Source: Rhizobium oryziradicis
GTDB taxonomy: Bacteria > Pseudomonadota > Alphaproteobacteria > Rhizobiales > Rhizobiaceae
Length of the DNA stretch: 64,000 bases
Direction of reading: 5' to 3'
Assembly: GCF_001939045.1 (NCBI RefSeq)
Contig: NZ_MKIM01000024.1
Location: 268,933-332,932 of the forward strand
Below are positions 46,840 through 55,864 of the stretch, piece after piece; positions within the stretch are counted from its first letter, which is position 1; the number at the start of each line of letters is the position of its first letter. Both the position numbers and the translations under genes were made by a program. The notes beneath the pieces were generated by a model. It worked only from the letters and a program-made list of their open reading frames with translations, did not search any database and was not told where the DNA came from.

Positions 46840-48927
46840 ATGGCAGTGCGCCACGAGGTTGAGAATCTGATCCGCCGCGGAAACATCTTCTATTGGCGAG
46901 CACGTGTCCCGGCCGCCTTCATCCACTGTAGGCCGGGCAGCCGACTTTCACTCAGCCTTCATTGTTCTGACCATAGAAAGGCTCAGATCATTGGCCGCAA
47001 GCTCAACACGCGGCTGGCCGAATTGAAGATGAATTCGAAGGACATCATGACGACCAAGCAGCAGCTACAATCCTTGTTCGAACACGAGCGGGACAAGGAA
47101 CTCGAAAGGCTCGACGACATCAGCACGATGGCCAAGCGCAATGGACGCGGTGGCGATGTCGTCGAGATGGAACTCGATCTCGAGGTTGGCTGGGCCTGTC
47201 AGCTTCTGGCGAAGTTCGGGACCCGCGTGAAGCTTTCCCTGGAGGACGGATGCGCTGGCCTCGTCTACCTCATGAAAAATGGTGTGCCGATCTCGCATGT
47301 CGATGCTATCCGGGCAAACTATCGGGGCGAGTTAACCACGGCACGCAGCGCCGGATTCGAAGACGGCATCCGAAGACTGATCTACCATTTTGAGATCGAC
47401 GACACGGCGACCAACCGCGAGCGGGCGACGTCGAAGATGTTCGAAGGCCGCGCCGCCGCCCTTCTCGACATTGACGAGCGCCACGACCTCGTCGACAAGA
47501 GTCAGAGCGAATTCACAGGCAGCGGCAGAGCCGTCTCGCCTGTTCCTGCGACCCAGGCAGCCGAGAACACAGCTTCAGATCCTGGTCCTCCGGCTTCCTT
47601 CCATGAGCGACCCTTGCCGACGGCTCTGATCGCCATTCCAGAAGAAACGGAAATCACCCAGCTCGATCTGACCCCGCGCGCGGCGGTGACGAAGAAGTCC
47701 GCCTCGAAAGCTTCTGAGGCAGAGCAACGGGTGGTCGCCGTTTCAGATTTCGAGCAGGAGTGCGAAAAGCTCATCGCCAACATGGGCGACGAATGGGAGC
47801 CAGCAACCGGGCGGGATGCAATGGCGCTGGTGCGGATGTTCAAATCGGTGCTCATCGAGCATGGCGTGGAGCATTCCGGGCAGATTGAGCAATTCCACAT
47901 TGGCCAGTTGCGTCAGCACTTCAACCACATTCCGACTAATTGGGGACGCAGCAGCAGGATGCGGATCATGTCGGCATCGGAACTTCGTGATGAGGGCGCA
48001 AAACTGCGCCTGGCGGCAGAGGCGTCAGGAACTGAGCCGAAGGTCGGCCTGGCCTCCACGACTATCCGCAAGCACTTCGGAAACCTGCAACACTTCCTAA
48101 AACATCTGAAAGGTCACGGATTCGAAATCGAGGAATGGACCTTCGAGGGCTTGCGCCCGAGAAAGCCAAAGGCTGGCGAGGTCCGTGGCAAACAATTCAA
48201 GCCATCCCCGGCGGATATCGCTCCGATTTTTTCCAGCCCGCTTTATGTTGGTTCGCATGGGCATCTACGCGGGAAAAGGCGCCAGCCGGGAAAGCAAGTC
48301 TTCCACGATTCGCTTTATTTTCTTCCGATCCTGTACACCTATCTGGGCCCCCGACGGAAAGAGTTTGCCGGGCTTCATGTCAACGACATCGCAAAAGATG
48401 GCGACAGCTACGTCATCATCCTTCGTGCGAACAGCATTCGTGGATTGAAGAATGAACAGTCTAACCGACTACTACCTGTGCCGGAGGAGCTGGTGCGCTT
48501 GGGCTTCATCGACTACGTTCAAGCCATCAAGCAATTGGGGTACGAGGCACTTTTCCCGGATCTGTTCTCTGACAAGACGGATAACGATCCCGGAGATCGG
48601 TTCTACGACACCTTTGTCCCGATCATGCAGGGAGCGCTCGGTGAAAAAATGTGGAAGCGCGCAATTCACGCGCTTCGGCACGGCGTGGCCGACACGTTGA
48701 AACAGGCGGGTGTGCCGACTGAAGTCATCGACGACATCTCCGGACGGCTCAGCGAAGGTAGCGAAACCAACACGCGATACACCAACCCAGCAGGCCTTCC
48801 GTTGATGCGAAGTGCTCTTAAACATTATCCGGTCATCACATCGGGCGTCGAACGGCAGCCTCTGCATCTTCTCCCATGGATCGAGAACAAGCAGCCGCCG
48901 CCGTGGGCACGTGAAGGCAAGAAGTAA
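46840..48927 (+). CDS. Tyrosine-type site-specific integrase
   Basis: The large integrase has N-terminal DNA-binding sequence (LIRRGNIFYWRARVPAAF, typical of DUF6538-type integrase ends), a low-complexity middle, and a C-terminal catalytic domain. The latter has the Arg of LGPRRKEFAGL (~residue 505), a Lys in RGLKNEQSN, HALRH (HxxR, ~610) and the nucleophile Tyr in NTRYTNP (~645). Start is uncertain: ATG at 46840 gives 695 residues, and in-frame ATG 46810 or TTG 46795 are possible. It probably integrates the island at the tRNA just upstream. Confidence 0.88.
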   Translation: MAVRHEVENLIRRGNIFYWRARVPAAFIHCRPGSRLSLSLHCSDHRKAQIIGRKLNTRLAELKMNSKDIMTTKQQLQSLFEHERDKELERLDDISTMAKRNGRGGDVVEMELDLEVGWACQLLAKFGTRVKLSLEDGCAGLVYLMKNGVPISHVDAIRANYRGELTTARSAGFEDGIRRLIYHFEIDDTATNRERATSKMFEGRAAALLDIDERHDLVDKSQSEFTGSGRAVSPVPATQAAENTASDPGPPASFHERPLPTALIAIPEETEITQLDLTPRAAVTKKSASKASEAEQRVVAVSDFEQECEKLIANMGDEWEPATGRDAMALVRMFKSVLIEHGVEHSGQIEQFHIGQLRQHFNHIPTNWGRSSRMRIMSASELRDEGAKLRLAAEASGTEPKVGLASTTIRKHFGNLQHFLKHLKGHGFEIEEWTFEGLRPRKPKAGEVRGKQFKPSPADIAPIFSSPLYVGSHGHLRGKRRQPGKQVFHDSLYFLPILYTYLGPRRKEFAGLHVNDIAKDGDSYVIILRANSIRGLKNEQSNRLLPVPEELVRLGFIDYVQAIKQLGYEALFPDLFSDKTDNDPGDRFYDTFVPIMQGALGEKMWKRAIHALRHGVADTLKQAGVPTEVIDDISGRLSEGSETNTRYTNPAGLPLMRSALKHYPVITSGVERQPLHLLPWIENKQPPPWAREGKK

Positions 48928-48931
48928 TGAA

Positions 48932-48960
48932 GCCGAGGCGGAAATGATTTCCGCCTCGGC
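48932..48960. terminator. Palindromic terminator between convergent recombinase genes
   Basis: A 29-base near-perfect palindrome, GCCGAGGCGGAAAT / ATTTCCGCCTCGGC around one base, starts 5 bases after the integrase stop and lies before the minus-strand recombinase. Its 17-base core recurs at 60409-60425. Confidence 0.7.
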
Positions 48961-48972
48961 ACTCCAGGAAAA

Positions 48973-50472
48973 CTAAGCTGCCTCCCAAACCCGATTGAGA
49001 ATTCTCGCAGCCAGTGCTGCCTTGTCTTGAGGTAAGAAGCGGCCATAATGCTTGGCCACCATGTCAGCCGTATCCTGGATCGCGTAACTTGCCTGCTCAT
49101 ATGAGCCGGTCTGCTTCAGGATGTGGGTGGCGAGCACATCCCGCACGTTATGTGGACCATGAGGCAGCAGGCCCTTGATCGCCCCTCGTCCGGTATAGGG
49201 ATTATAGATTCCGTAACGCTGGATAGTCAGCCTCCAGGCCTCGTAGAAGGTCGTCACGTCATATGCCGCATCGGTGCTTGTCGTCTTCACCGTCTTCACG
49301 AAGAAGGTTCCGGGATCGGCAACGCCCTTGAGCAGCGTAGCGCGATGCCGTTCGACATAGTCATCGATGTAACGGTAGAGGTCGAGCAGATCCGGTAGAA
49401 CCAGTCGGAACGGCTTGTCTCCGAAAAATGACGAGTGGGCATTTTTGAAGGCGACTGCTGGAATCAGCACTTCCCAGCCACCGTCTCGCTCGCTCCAGCG
49501 GATTTCCCCGCGCTTCAGCTTTTCGAGGACACGTTCCGGACGCGGCATCTGTCCGCGTGGGCAGAGCATCAATTGCCGAAGATTTTTCTGGCGAAGCCCC
49601 AGATGCAATCCCAGCCGCAACATGAGGAACGATCGAACTGCCTCCGCGGCCGGGCGCGGATAACGCTCTTCGTCCGGCATGAGGCGAATGATCTCCTCGG
49701 TGATCTTACGATACTCGCCAACCGGACTGTCGGCCTCGAGCACTGGCATGATCGGCTCGAAGGGATCGCGATGGACGCGGGCAATGCGCTGGATCTCCTT
49801 TACACGATGAGCGGCGTGCTTGTGGAAATCCTCACACGCACCATGCCAATCCTCTCGGGCATCGTCGATCTCGTTTTGCGAGACGAGACCGGGAATGGGC
49901 TGAACGCGAGCGAGAAGTTCAGGATGCTGTCTGAGCCATCCAGTGCCTTCCTTCGTGATCGCCAGCGCAATCCGTAGCATATCGACTTCCCAGGCCGTGT
50001 AGAAACCGCGACGGCTTTCACGCCATTGCAGATACCAGTCCCATATGCCCGGGAAGATCAGCAGGCCGAATGTCAGGTGGCGGACCGGCACGCCGTACCC
50101 TTTGATCTCACCCGTCCTCGACGCCGCCAACGCGCCGAACATGAGCCCCAGATGCTCGATCTTCTGAGAAGCCGTCTCCTCGCCCCAGACGCCGTTGCGT
50201 TGGAAACCAATCGACGTGAGGGCCGAGGTCTTGAAGCGGACGAGGTCAGCCATTTCCATGGCCAATGCCGGCGGTGCATCCACGACGCCCGACAGGAGAT
50301 CGGGATCCTCGATCCATGTCTCCTCATAGTTTGCCGGCACCGCGATCTTGCCGTCTCGCGGTGCACGTCCGCCATAGGACACGCCCGGGAAGCGGATGGC
50401 GTAACGTTGCTTGGCTGCGGCAGCCTGGAATTTTCTGTAATCCGTTGAGCCGCTGATGATCACACGACGCAC
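48973..50472 (-). CDS. Second tyrosine recombinase, C-terminal part of an interrupted gene
   Basis: A 499-residue frame with tyrosine recombinase features: LGLHLGLRQKNLRQLML (catalytic Arg, about residue 305), GPHNVRDVLATHIL (HxxR) and VAKHYGRFL with the probable nucleophile Tyr. It opens with GTG at 50472, right after the TGA that ends the preceding frame, in the same frame. So 48973-51303 is best read as one recombinase gene with an internal TGA. Downstream, the gene ends 13 bases from the palindrome at 48932-48960. Confidence 0.75.
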   Translation of the reverse strand: MRRVIISGSTDYRKFQAAAAKQRYAIRFPGVSYGGRAPRDGKIAVPANYEETWIEDPDLLSGVVDAPPALAMEMADLVRFKTSALTSIGFQRNGVWGEETASQKIEHLGLMFGALAASRTGEIKGYGVPVRHLTFGLLIFPGIWDWYLQWRESRRGFYTAWEVDMLRIALAITKEGTGWLRQHPELLARVQPIPGLVSQNEIDDAREDWHGACEDFHKHAAHRVKEIQRIARVHRDPFEPIMPVLEADSPVGEYRKITEEIIRLMPDEERYPRPAAEAVRSFLMLRLGLHLGLRQKNLRQLMLCPRGQMPRPERVLEKLKRGEIRWSERDGGWEVLIPAVAFKNAHSSFFGDKPFRLVLPDLLDLYRYIDDYVERHRATLLKGVADPGTFFVKTVKTTSTDAAYDVTTFYEAWRLTIQRYGIYNPYTGRGAIKGLLPHGPHNVRDVLATHILKQTGSYEQASYAIQDTADMVAKHYGRFLPQDKAALAARILNRVWEAA

Positions 50473-51303
50473 TCAATCCAGGATCTCCTGGCGCTTGGCA
50501 AATGGCAGAGCATTGAAGTCGTCCGGGAGATGCCAGGCGATCCTTCGACGTTCAGCCGGGTCGAGTTCCGACAGGTTGAAACCGGACGCTGACCGCGACT
50601 GATGCGGAAGTTTTGCCTTGAAGTACCCGTCCGGAAGGTGGTAGCGACGCTCGATCCGTCCGAGCACGTCAAAGCTGTCGGTGCTGCGTGGTACGCGCCG
50701 TCCTTCGATCGAGCTCAGCAGTGTGTTTTTGTCCATAGGCTCATCGGAGCGGACCACGGAACGATGGAGGACCCAATAGGTTTCGCCATGCCGTCGCATG
50801 TGAAGCTGGAGTGCCTCGGCGAGACCGGAAGGATCGGACCGTTGCTGGAACAAGGGTTCCGGGCAGTCGACGATGTCCGCGGGCTTTCGTTTCGCGAGAT
50901 TATCCCGAGGCCGCGTGTTGTCTGCTGCGACAGTTCCCGGACGAGCCTTCGGCTGATCGGCCAAAAGCGCCTTCTTCTTGTTCACGGTCGATTTCCGCGA
51001 ACCGGGTGGCGTATCTTTCCCAGCGTCGCCATCCCTACTCCATCGAAGGATGGCATCAAAGGCCGGATCGATTGCACGGTGATGTACGGCGAGCATCGTC
51101 GCATCCACGCCAGTCAGCCGGGCAACCATATCCCAATCCGTGTGACCTCCGGTTCGCTGCGGACCGCATCGTCGCTCGATAAGAAGCCGCATATAGGCAT
51201 TGAGGGCGTCGGCATCGTTGGTCGAGAAGTTTGGAATTAGTCGCATCGCGCAATAGGCGTCGATCTTGCGCTGGAAGGCTTTCATTGCGGTAAGTTTCGT
51301 CAT
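50473..51303 (-). CDS. N-terminal part of the interrupted recombinase
   Basis: A 276-residue frame with no conserved catalytic motif. It has a possible HTH (TDWDMVARLTGVDATML, residues ~56-72), a low-complexity middle, and a C-terminal LDPAERRRIAWHLPDDF...KRQEILD. The stop TGA is directly followed in frame by GTGCGTCGTGTG (VRRV), and Trp (TGG) would be expected at the stop from the context (EILDWVRR). If so, the intact protein would be ~776 residues. It may also be two separate, coupled proteins. Confidence 0.6.
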   Translation of the reverse strand: MTKLTAMKAFQRKIDAYCAMRLIPNFSTNDADALNAYMRLLIERRCGPQRTGGHTDWDMVARLTGVDATMLAVHHRAIDPAFDAILRWSRDGDAGKDTPPGSRKSTVNKKKALLADQPKARPGTVAADNTRPRDNLAKRKPADIVDCPEPLFQQRSDPSGLAEALQLHMRRHGETYWVLHRSVVRSDEPMDKNTLLSSIEGRRVPRSTDSFDVLGRIERRYHLPDGYFKAKLPHQSRSASGFNLSELDPAERRRIAWHLPDDFNALPFAKRQEILD

Positions 51304-51409
51304 TTCACTTCATGCTCGTTGTTACTGGACCCCTCAGTTCAAGGGGGCGGTCGAGCTAAGCGAAGCGCGTTAATGAAGCGTTTTAGCCCACGGCACGCTC
51401 TGGAAATTC

Positions 51410-51476
51410 GATTCAGAATCGAACGGCGTTTTACGAAGTAATGGGGGGAGAACACGTGAGATGGACAAACGCCGTT
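51410..51476. repeat. Cluster of short dyads upstream of the recombinase gene
   Basis: The segment has GATTCAGAATC (51410-51420) and the inverted pair AACGGCGTT (51422-51430) / AACGCCGTT (51468-51476). AACGGCGTT recurs at 52032-52040, and GAATC-centred motifs recur at 51945-51953, 52070-52079 and 52092-52100. It lies about 100-170 bases ahead of the recombinase start, where operators or recombination accessory sites might be. Confidence 0.5.
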
Positions 51477-51540
51477 AGGCGCTGAGCGGTACCAGCAACA
51501 AGGAAGACCGGAACCGCGGTGGTCCAAAATGAACGACCGC

Positions 51541-51858
51541 TCAAACGTCCTGATCGACACCATCGGGATAAAGGAGGTGAAGCTTCCGGCGGAACGGAAG
51601 GCCACCGGACCGGTATTTCGAGACGAGATCGTCGAAGACCCTATCGCATTCGCCCTCATCGAAGCCTTGATCGCTCAGCATAGACACGATCACGTCCTGG
51701 AATTTCGCGAGTTCAGCCTCCTGGCCTTTATCGACCGCCCTGCGTATGAGCCAATATAGCGCCACCCTTGCGAGATCATCCCGCTCAGGCCGCCGCGCAC
51801 TCCTGTTCGCATCACGAAGCGCCTTCTGCCGCTGCCTTGCCGCCTTTGCATTCATCAT
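51541..51858 (-). CDS. Small conserved-looking protein of unknown function
   Basis: A 105-residue frame beginning with two Met codons (MMNAKAARQRQKALRDANRS). A basic, helix-prone N-terminal third is followed by DLARVALYWLIRRAVDKGQE and a C-terminal segment with FDEGECDRVFDDLVSKYRSG. No known motif. It lies in the repeat-rich stretch upstream of the recombinase gene, on the same strand. Possibly an accessory protein such as an excisionase-like factor; that is only a guess. Confidence 0.55.
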   Translation of the reverse strand: MMNAKAARQRQKALRDANRSARRPERDDLARVALYWLIRRAVDKGQEAELAKFQDVIVSMLSDQGFDEGECDRVFDDLVSKYRSGGLPFRRKLHLLYPDGVDQDV

Positions 51859-51969
51859 TCGCCCTCCCACTCCTCGGCCTCCTCAATGGTCAGGGGACCG
51901 GCCCACCGGCGCAAGCGCCGTTTGGCGGAATCAAAAATATCGAGTTCAGAATCGGCAGCTCAGAGATTT

Positions 51970-52117
51970 GAATCAAAAGAGCGCAATTTGTTTCGCGTTG
52001 CGGGCACATTGCCTTGCACCAATGCAGGTTGAGCATGCGCAAACGGCGTTGCTGAATCATTCTGTTTGAGTTCTGAATCGAAAATCCCGAACTCAGAATC
52101 AAAAGAGCGCAATTTGT
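51970..52117. repeat. 22-bp direct repeats and GAATC motifs (gap 51859-52174)
   Basis: The same 22 bases (GAATCAAAAGAGCGCAATTT plus GT) occur at 51970-51991 and 52096-52117, with TTCAGAATC/TTCTGAATC motifs nearby. The gap has no coding frame on either strand that I can support. Iterons, recombinase sites or operator clusters are all possible. Confidence 0.65.
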
Positions 52118-52174
52118 CTCAGGTCCTGAAGACGTGAGATCCATTGCCGACAACCTGCCTCACGTCGTCTCGCA

Positions 52175-53091
52175 TCAGTTTGCATTATTGCGATGATGAC
52201 CAAGGATCCAACCCTCCCACCGGCGCACCCCATCGATATCCGGAACGCCTTCGTCACGCCGCCCATCGACGACGTCGAGCGTGCCGAGCAGGCCGACGAC
52301 CGCATCAAAACGTTCCTCACCTGCCTTATCCGCGCCGAACCCATCTTCGATCATCGGCAAGAAAGCATGAGCGTCGAGATCCGACCGTGCCAAAAGCCAA
52401 GGTATCATCGCCTTCGCTATCCGCTGGCGGTCGCTCTGCCGCCGCTTGCTCCAGCCGCCGCGGGGCATGCCGAGCTGTCGGTAGACATCGCCGGGATAGG
52501 TCTCTGCGATGACGCATGGCCTGGTATCGAGGAGATCGGCCAGACGTCCGTCGAACGGCCAAAGGGCGATCTCGTCCAGCCGGGGGACGATCATCTCGCG
52601 CCATCCGGCGATAGCACCCTTTCCGACCTGATTGCCGCCGAGCGTCCAAAACAGCATGCAGGCAGCCTGCCGATCCGGGGTCGCGCGTTCGCACACAAGC
52701 AGAAGCGCCTGCGGATCGGTCACGCCGAGAGCATCGAAGAGATGCGCGCGCTGGGTGCCGCCCGGCCGCGCCGGATAGAACGGGCGGTGGAGGGAGATGC
52801 GGCTACGGTGGTCGGCAACGCTATACCAGTCCGACCAGATACCCGATCCGAACGAGGCAAGCCGGTGGCGCGCGCGCAGGCCTCTGGAAGACCGATTGGG
52901 AAATCAAAGCCGAGCAGGAGGGCACCTTCCGCAACCGATCTGACCTTCATCCGGTCGATCAGGCTCAGGGTGTCGCCCACCAGCTCTGGCGCATGGACCT
53001 GCCATCGCACGCCGTTCCGGATGGCAACCGACATCCAGCGCTTCTTCCTGTCGATGCTCCAGTCAGAGTGCGCGACGACAGCAACATTCAT
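52175..53091 (-). pseudogene. DUF429 (RNase H-like) gene with one frameshift
   Basis: The N-terminal frame (53091 down to about 52855) reads NVAVVAHSDWSIDRKKRW ... LLLGFDFPIGLPEA, as in DUF429 proteins. The rest is in another frame: SFGSGIWSDWYSVADHRSR ... PFYPARPGGTQRAHLFDALG continues to the end at 52175 (RRWEGWILGHHRN). The total of 917 bases is one short of 306 codons, which fits loss of one base near 52850-52858 (cct[t]cg ttc). DUF429 is predicted to have an RNase H-like fold. Start ATG at 53091 follows GGGGAGTAAGGT. It may be a sequencing error. Confidence 0.75.
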
Positions 53092-53126
53092 ACCTTACTC
53101 CCCGTTACGATGCGCACCGAAGGCTA

Positions 53127-53900
53127 TCAGCTTCCTCCTGCACGATCACTGTGTTTGAGGAGCCGCTTCACGGCCACTCCATCGAGCGCCTGGGCATCGA
53201 ACAGCGCCTTGACCAAGGCATCAAGTCCGTCCCGGTTTTCGGTGAGGGTCTCGCCAGCCCGTGCGAACGCCTTCTCCAGTCGGGTATGAATGCGGGCCGC
53301 CAGATCCGGATTGCCATCGAGCACGGCAGTCGGATCCTTGTCGTCGCGATAGAGCAGCGGCTGGATAGCGCCCAAGCCCAGGCTGCGCTCCATAGCAAGC
53401 GCCAGCTTCGTCGCCCGCGCCAGATCGCTGTCGTCGGTGCCGCCTGATCCCGCTGAGACGCTGCCAACCACGATCTGCTCAGCCGCCCTCCCCGCCATCA
53501 GCATTGCCAGCATGTCCTCCCGATAGCCCAGTGTGTCGCTGCCGGATGCGGTAAAGCCAAGCTGGCTGTAGCCACCGCCACTTGGGCTATCGATATTGAG
53601 GCCATGGATCGGGCCGAGTCTGAGAGCGTGGTGAACGACCGCATGGCCGGACTCGTGGATGGCAAAGCGCCAGCGCAGATCGTATGGCACTTGCGGCCGG
53701 TCCATCCGGATACCATCTTCGAGATCATTGTAGCGGATCGACCGCTTCTCGCGCCGCGCTTTCAACCGAGCTTGGCGAACGATCCGCTCGATGTCGGCGC
53801 CCGTCAGGCCCATGGCGCGGGTCGCCAGCCGGTTCAGGATCACCTGAACGGCGGCGTTAGGCATGGCGGGTTCAGTGTTGTGCTTCGATGTGGCGGTCAT
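53127..53900 (-). CDS. M41 (FtsH-type) zinc peptidase subunit without ATPase core
   Basis: The 257-residue protein starts with GLTGADIERIVRQARLKARR (residues 31-50), the lid sequence that ends an FtsH AAA module. The zinc-binding FAIHESGHAVVHHAL follows (HExxH, His82, Glu83, His86) with the third ligand Asp159 in TDDSDLARATKLALAM. The AAA core itself is missing and is on the preceding gene, whose stop overlaps this ATG by 4 bases (ATGA). Thus it most likely forms one proteolytic machine with it. No membrane helix is seen. Confidence 0.88.
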   Translation of the reverse strand: MTATSKHNTEPAMPNAAVQVILNRLATRAMGLTGADIERIVRQARLKARREKRSIRYNDLEDGIRMDRPQVPYDLRWRFAIHESGHAVVHHALRLGPIHGLNIDSPSGGGYSQLGFTASGSDTLGYREDMLAMLMAGRAAEQIVVGSVSAGSGGTDDSDLARATKLALAMERSLGLGAIQPLLYRDDKDPTAVLDGNPDLAARIHTRLEKAFARAGETLTENRDGLDALVKALFDAQALDGVAVKRLLKHSDRAGGS

Positions 53901-55864
53901 TTCGCTGCTCCCTTCCTGACTTCGTCGGAACCAGGTTTGTCGTGGTCATTGTTGTCAGGCCGCCCGTCGAACGCCGACCGTTCTTCCGTCAAGGTGCCGG
54001 CATCCTTTGAACACCTCTCTTCGGCGTCAGTGCTTGTCGATCCAGTATCGCTGACCAGTGACGCAATGTCATCGCCGAGATGGTGAGCGAAGATCTCCGC
54101 GAGTGTCGCGACATCGGGCATGGGGATTTCGATGTGAGTCTCCAGTCTCCCAGAGCGCTTGATCGCGTCATCGATCTGTTCCGGCCGATTGGTCGCACCG
54201 ACGATGACCAGCCCCTCGCTCTTCACGGCACCATCGAGCAGCTCTAGCGCCTTGTTGACGAGCGTATTCCAGTAGTCGGCGTACTCCTGTTCCGCTGGCT
54301 GCCGTTTTCCAATGCCGTCGATCTCGTCGATGAACAGGATCGATGGCGCCATCGCACGCGCCTCGGCAAACGTCTTGGCCATTTTATCGATGACATCGTT
54401 GAGATGCCCACCCTGTAGCCACGTCGAAACGGAGGTGACAACCAAGGGAACCTGCAGGCTATTGCACAGCGCCCGGGCAAACGTCGTCTTGCCAGTCCCT
54501 GGCGCACCGTAGAGCAGCAGCTTGGTGCTCATGTCCGCCCAGGCAAGCGAGCCTGCCCTGTAATCGGCAAGATCCACTTTCAGATCCAGTGCCCAGATCT
54601 TGGCCTTGCCGTATCCGGAGAGCGTTTCGACCGTCGGTGATGGGCGACCGGGCGTATTGGTGTTATCCAGCGGCTCCGGCTGAATGACCTCGGCGCCGGA
54701 TGGCTTGTCGCGCTTCCATCCACCACCGCTGTCCTTTCCGGACGAGGTCTTCTCTGACGATGCAGCACCCTGCGTCGATTTCGATGGCTTTCCGGCGCCG
54801 GACGAAGCCGGATCGCCTTCGTCATCATCGCCGTCCCGGGCAGCAATGCGATTGCGCTCGGTGAGCGACGCCAGCACCGCGATCACCTCAGGGGCACTGC
54901 GCCCCGGCCGACAGGCGAGCACGACATCATCGATCGTCAGGTAGTGGGCGTCGTAGGCCGTCGACCACTGCTCAAGAGCAGCGATACCAGCAGCGCCATG
55001 CATCGCCTCAATCATCGTACTGATGAACGCGTAATCGAGCCAGCCGGTGGCGAGATCCACATCGGCGGCAATGGTGATCTCGGATGGAATGGCGTCCGAC
55101 TTCTCCGAGATTGCCACGACGGGATAGTCCCGCGTCAGCGCATTCACCAGCCGCCGCTGCAGTGCCGCGCCACTGACGCGCCGGACATTATCTCCGAAGA
55201 ACTGGATGTAGGTCCGACCAGTACTCTCCGACCCTACGAAGCTTGAGCCGTCATAGACATAGTCGCCATCGATCCCGCTCAAAGCACCACCCGGAATGAA
55301 GCCGGGCACTTCGATCAGCCGCCGCATGGCCTGCTCGAAGCCGGCCATCGGCGCATGCAGTGACACGACGGGTGCCGACATGGCAGCAGCGCGAGCGATC
55401 TTGGCGAAGGGCATGCTGCCATTCTCGATCGCGCGGGCAAGTACGATAGAGGTGACGATGTTGCTGACCAAGGGCGACCTGCCCGCCTGGCCGACCAGGC
55501 CGACGGCATAGGCGCGGTGCGCACGATCCGTGGTGGAGATGTGATCACCGCTTCCGGCCTGCGTTCCTCCGGACGGAAACGGCGAGACGAATGCATGAGG
55601 CCTGCCTTCGGTCACAACAATGTCGGACGGCTGTGGCGGCGGCAGAAGGTAGCCGCCAAAATTCCGGCGCAGCCATGCCAGATCCCGATCGCGATCTCCA
55701 GACAGACGGGACGTATCGAAGGCCGGTGCATAGCACCGCATGACATGGCCGCCGACCTCGACGATCTTCATGTGCAGCAAACCATTGCGATGCGCATTGC
55801 GCTGAGCCTCCCGGCGGGCAATGCGCTCCAGGCGGCGGACGAGCAGGCGCGATAGCTTACTCAT
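53897..55864 (-). CDS. AAA+ ATPase, partner of the M41 peptidase
   Basis: The 655-residue protein has an N-terminal region of ~400 residues unlike FtsH, with no membrane helix, then a low-complexity linker (~360-425). One AAA domain follows: Walker A YGAPGTGKTTFARAL near residue 450, Walker B SILFIDEIDGIGKR near 507, VIVGATNRPEQIDDA (sensor 1), and RSGRLETHIEIPMPD (Arg finger, ~571). It stops just where the AAA lid should begin; the lid is on the next gene. The start at 55864 has GGAGGG 9 bases upstream; the frame opens at 55891. It overlaps the preceding gene by 8 bases. Confidence 0.85.
   Translation of the reverse strand: MSKLSRLLVRRLERIARREAQRNAHRNGLLHMKIVEVGGHVMRCYAPAFDTSRLSGDRDRDLAWLRRNFGGYLLPPPQPSDIVVTEGRPHAFVSPFPSGGTQAGSGDHISTTDRAHRAYAVGLVGQAGRSPLVSNIVTSIVLARAIENGSMPFAKIARAAAMSAPVVSLHAPMAGFEQAMRRLIEVPGFIPGGALSGIDGDYVYDGSSFVGSESTGRTYIQFFGDNVRRVSGAALQRRLVNALTRDYPVVAISEKSDAIPSEITIAADVDLATGWLDYAFISTMIEAMHGAAGIAALEQWSTAYDAHYLTIDDVVLACRPGRSAPEVIAVLASLTERNRIAARDGDDDEGDPASSGAGKPSKSTQGAASSEKTSSGKDSGGGWKRDKPSGAEVIQPEPLDNTNTPGRPSPTVETLSGYGKAKIWALDLKVDLADYRAGSLAWADMSTKLLLYGAPGTGKTTFARALCNSLQVPLVVTSVSTWLQGGHLNDVIDKMAKTFAEARAMAPSILFIDEIDGIGKRQPAEQEYADYWNTLVNKALELLDGAVKSEGLVIVGATNRPEQIDDAIKRSGRLETHIEIPMPDVATLAEIFAHHLGDDIASLVSDTGSTSTDAEERCSKDAGTLTEERSAFDGRPDNNDHDKPGSDEVRKGAAK

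Noticed and set aside
51464..51480. GTTAGGC resembling an integron attC core
   Set aside because: Single copy, no matching GCCTAAC arm and no integron integrase nearby.
52193..53158. Plus-strand frame of 321 codons across the DUF429 region
   Set aside because: The minus-strand frames show a coherent DUF429 protein with one frameshift and good ribosome binding site; the plus-strand frame has none.
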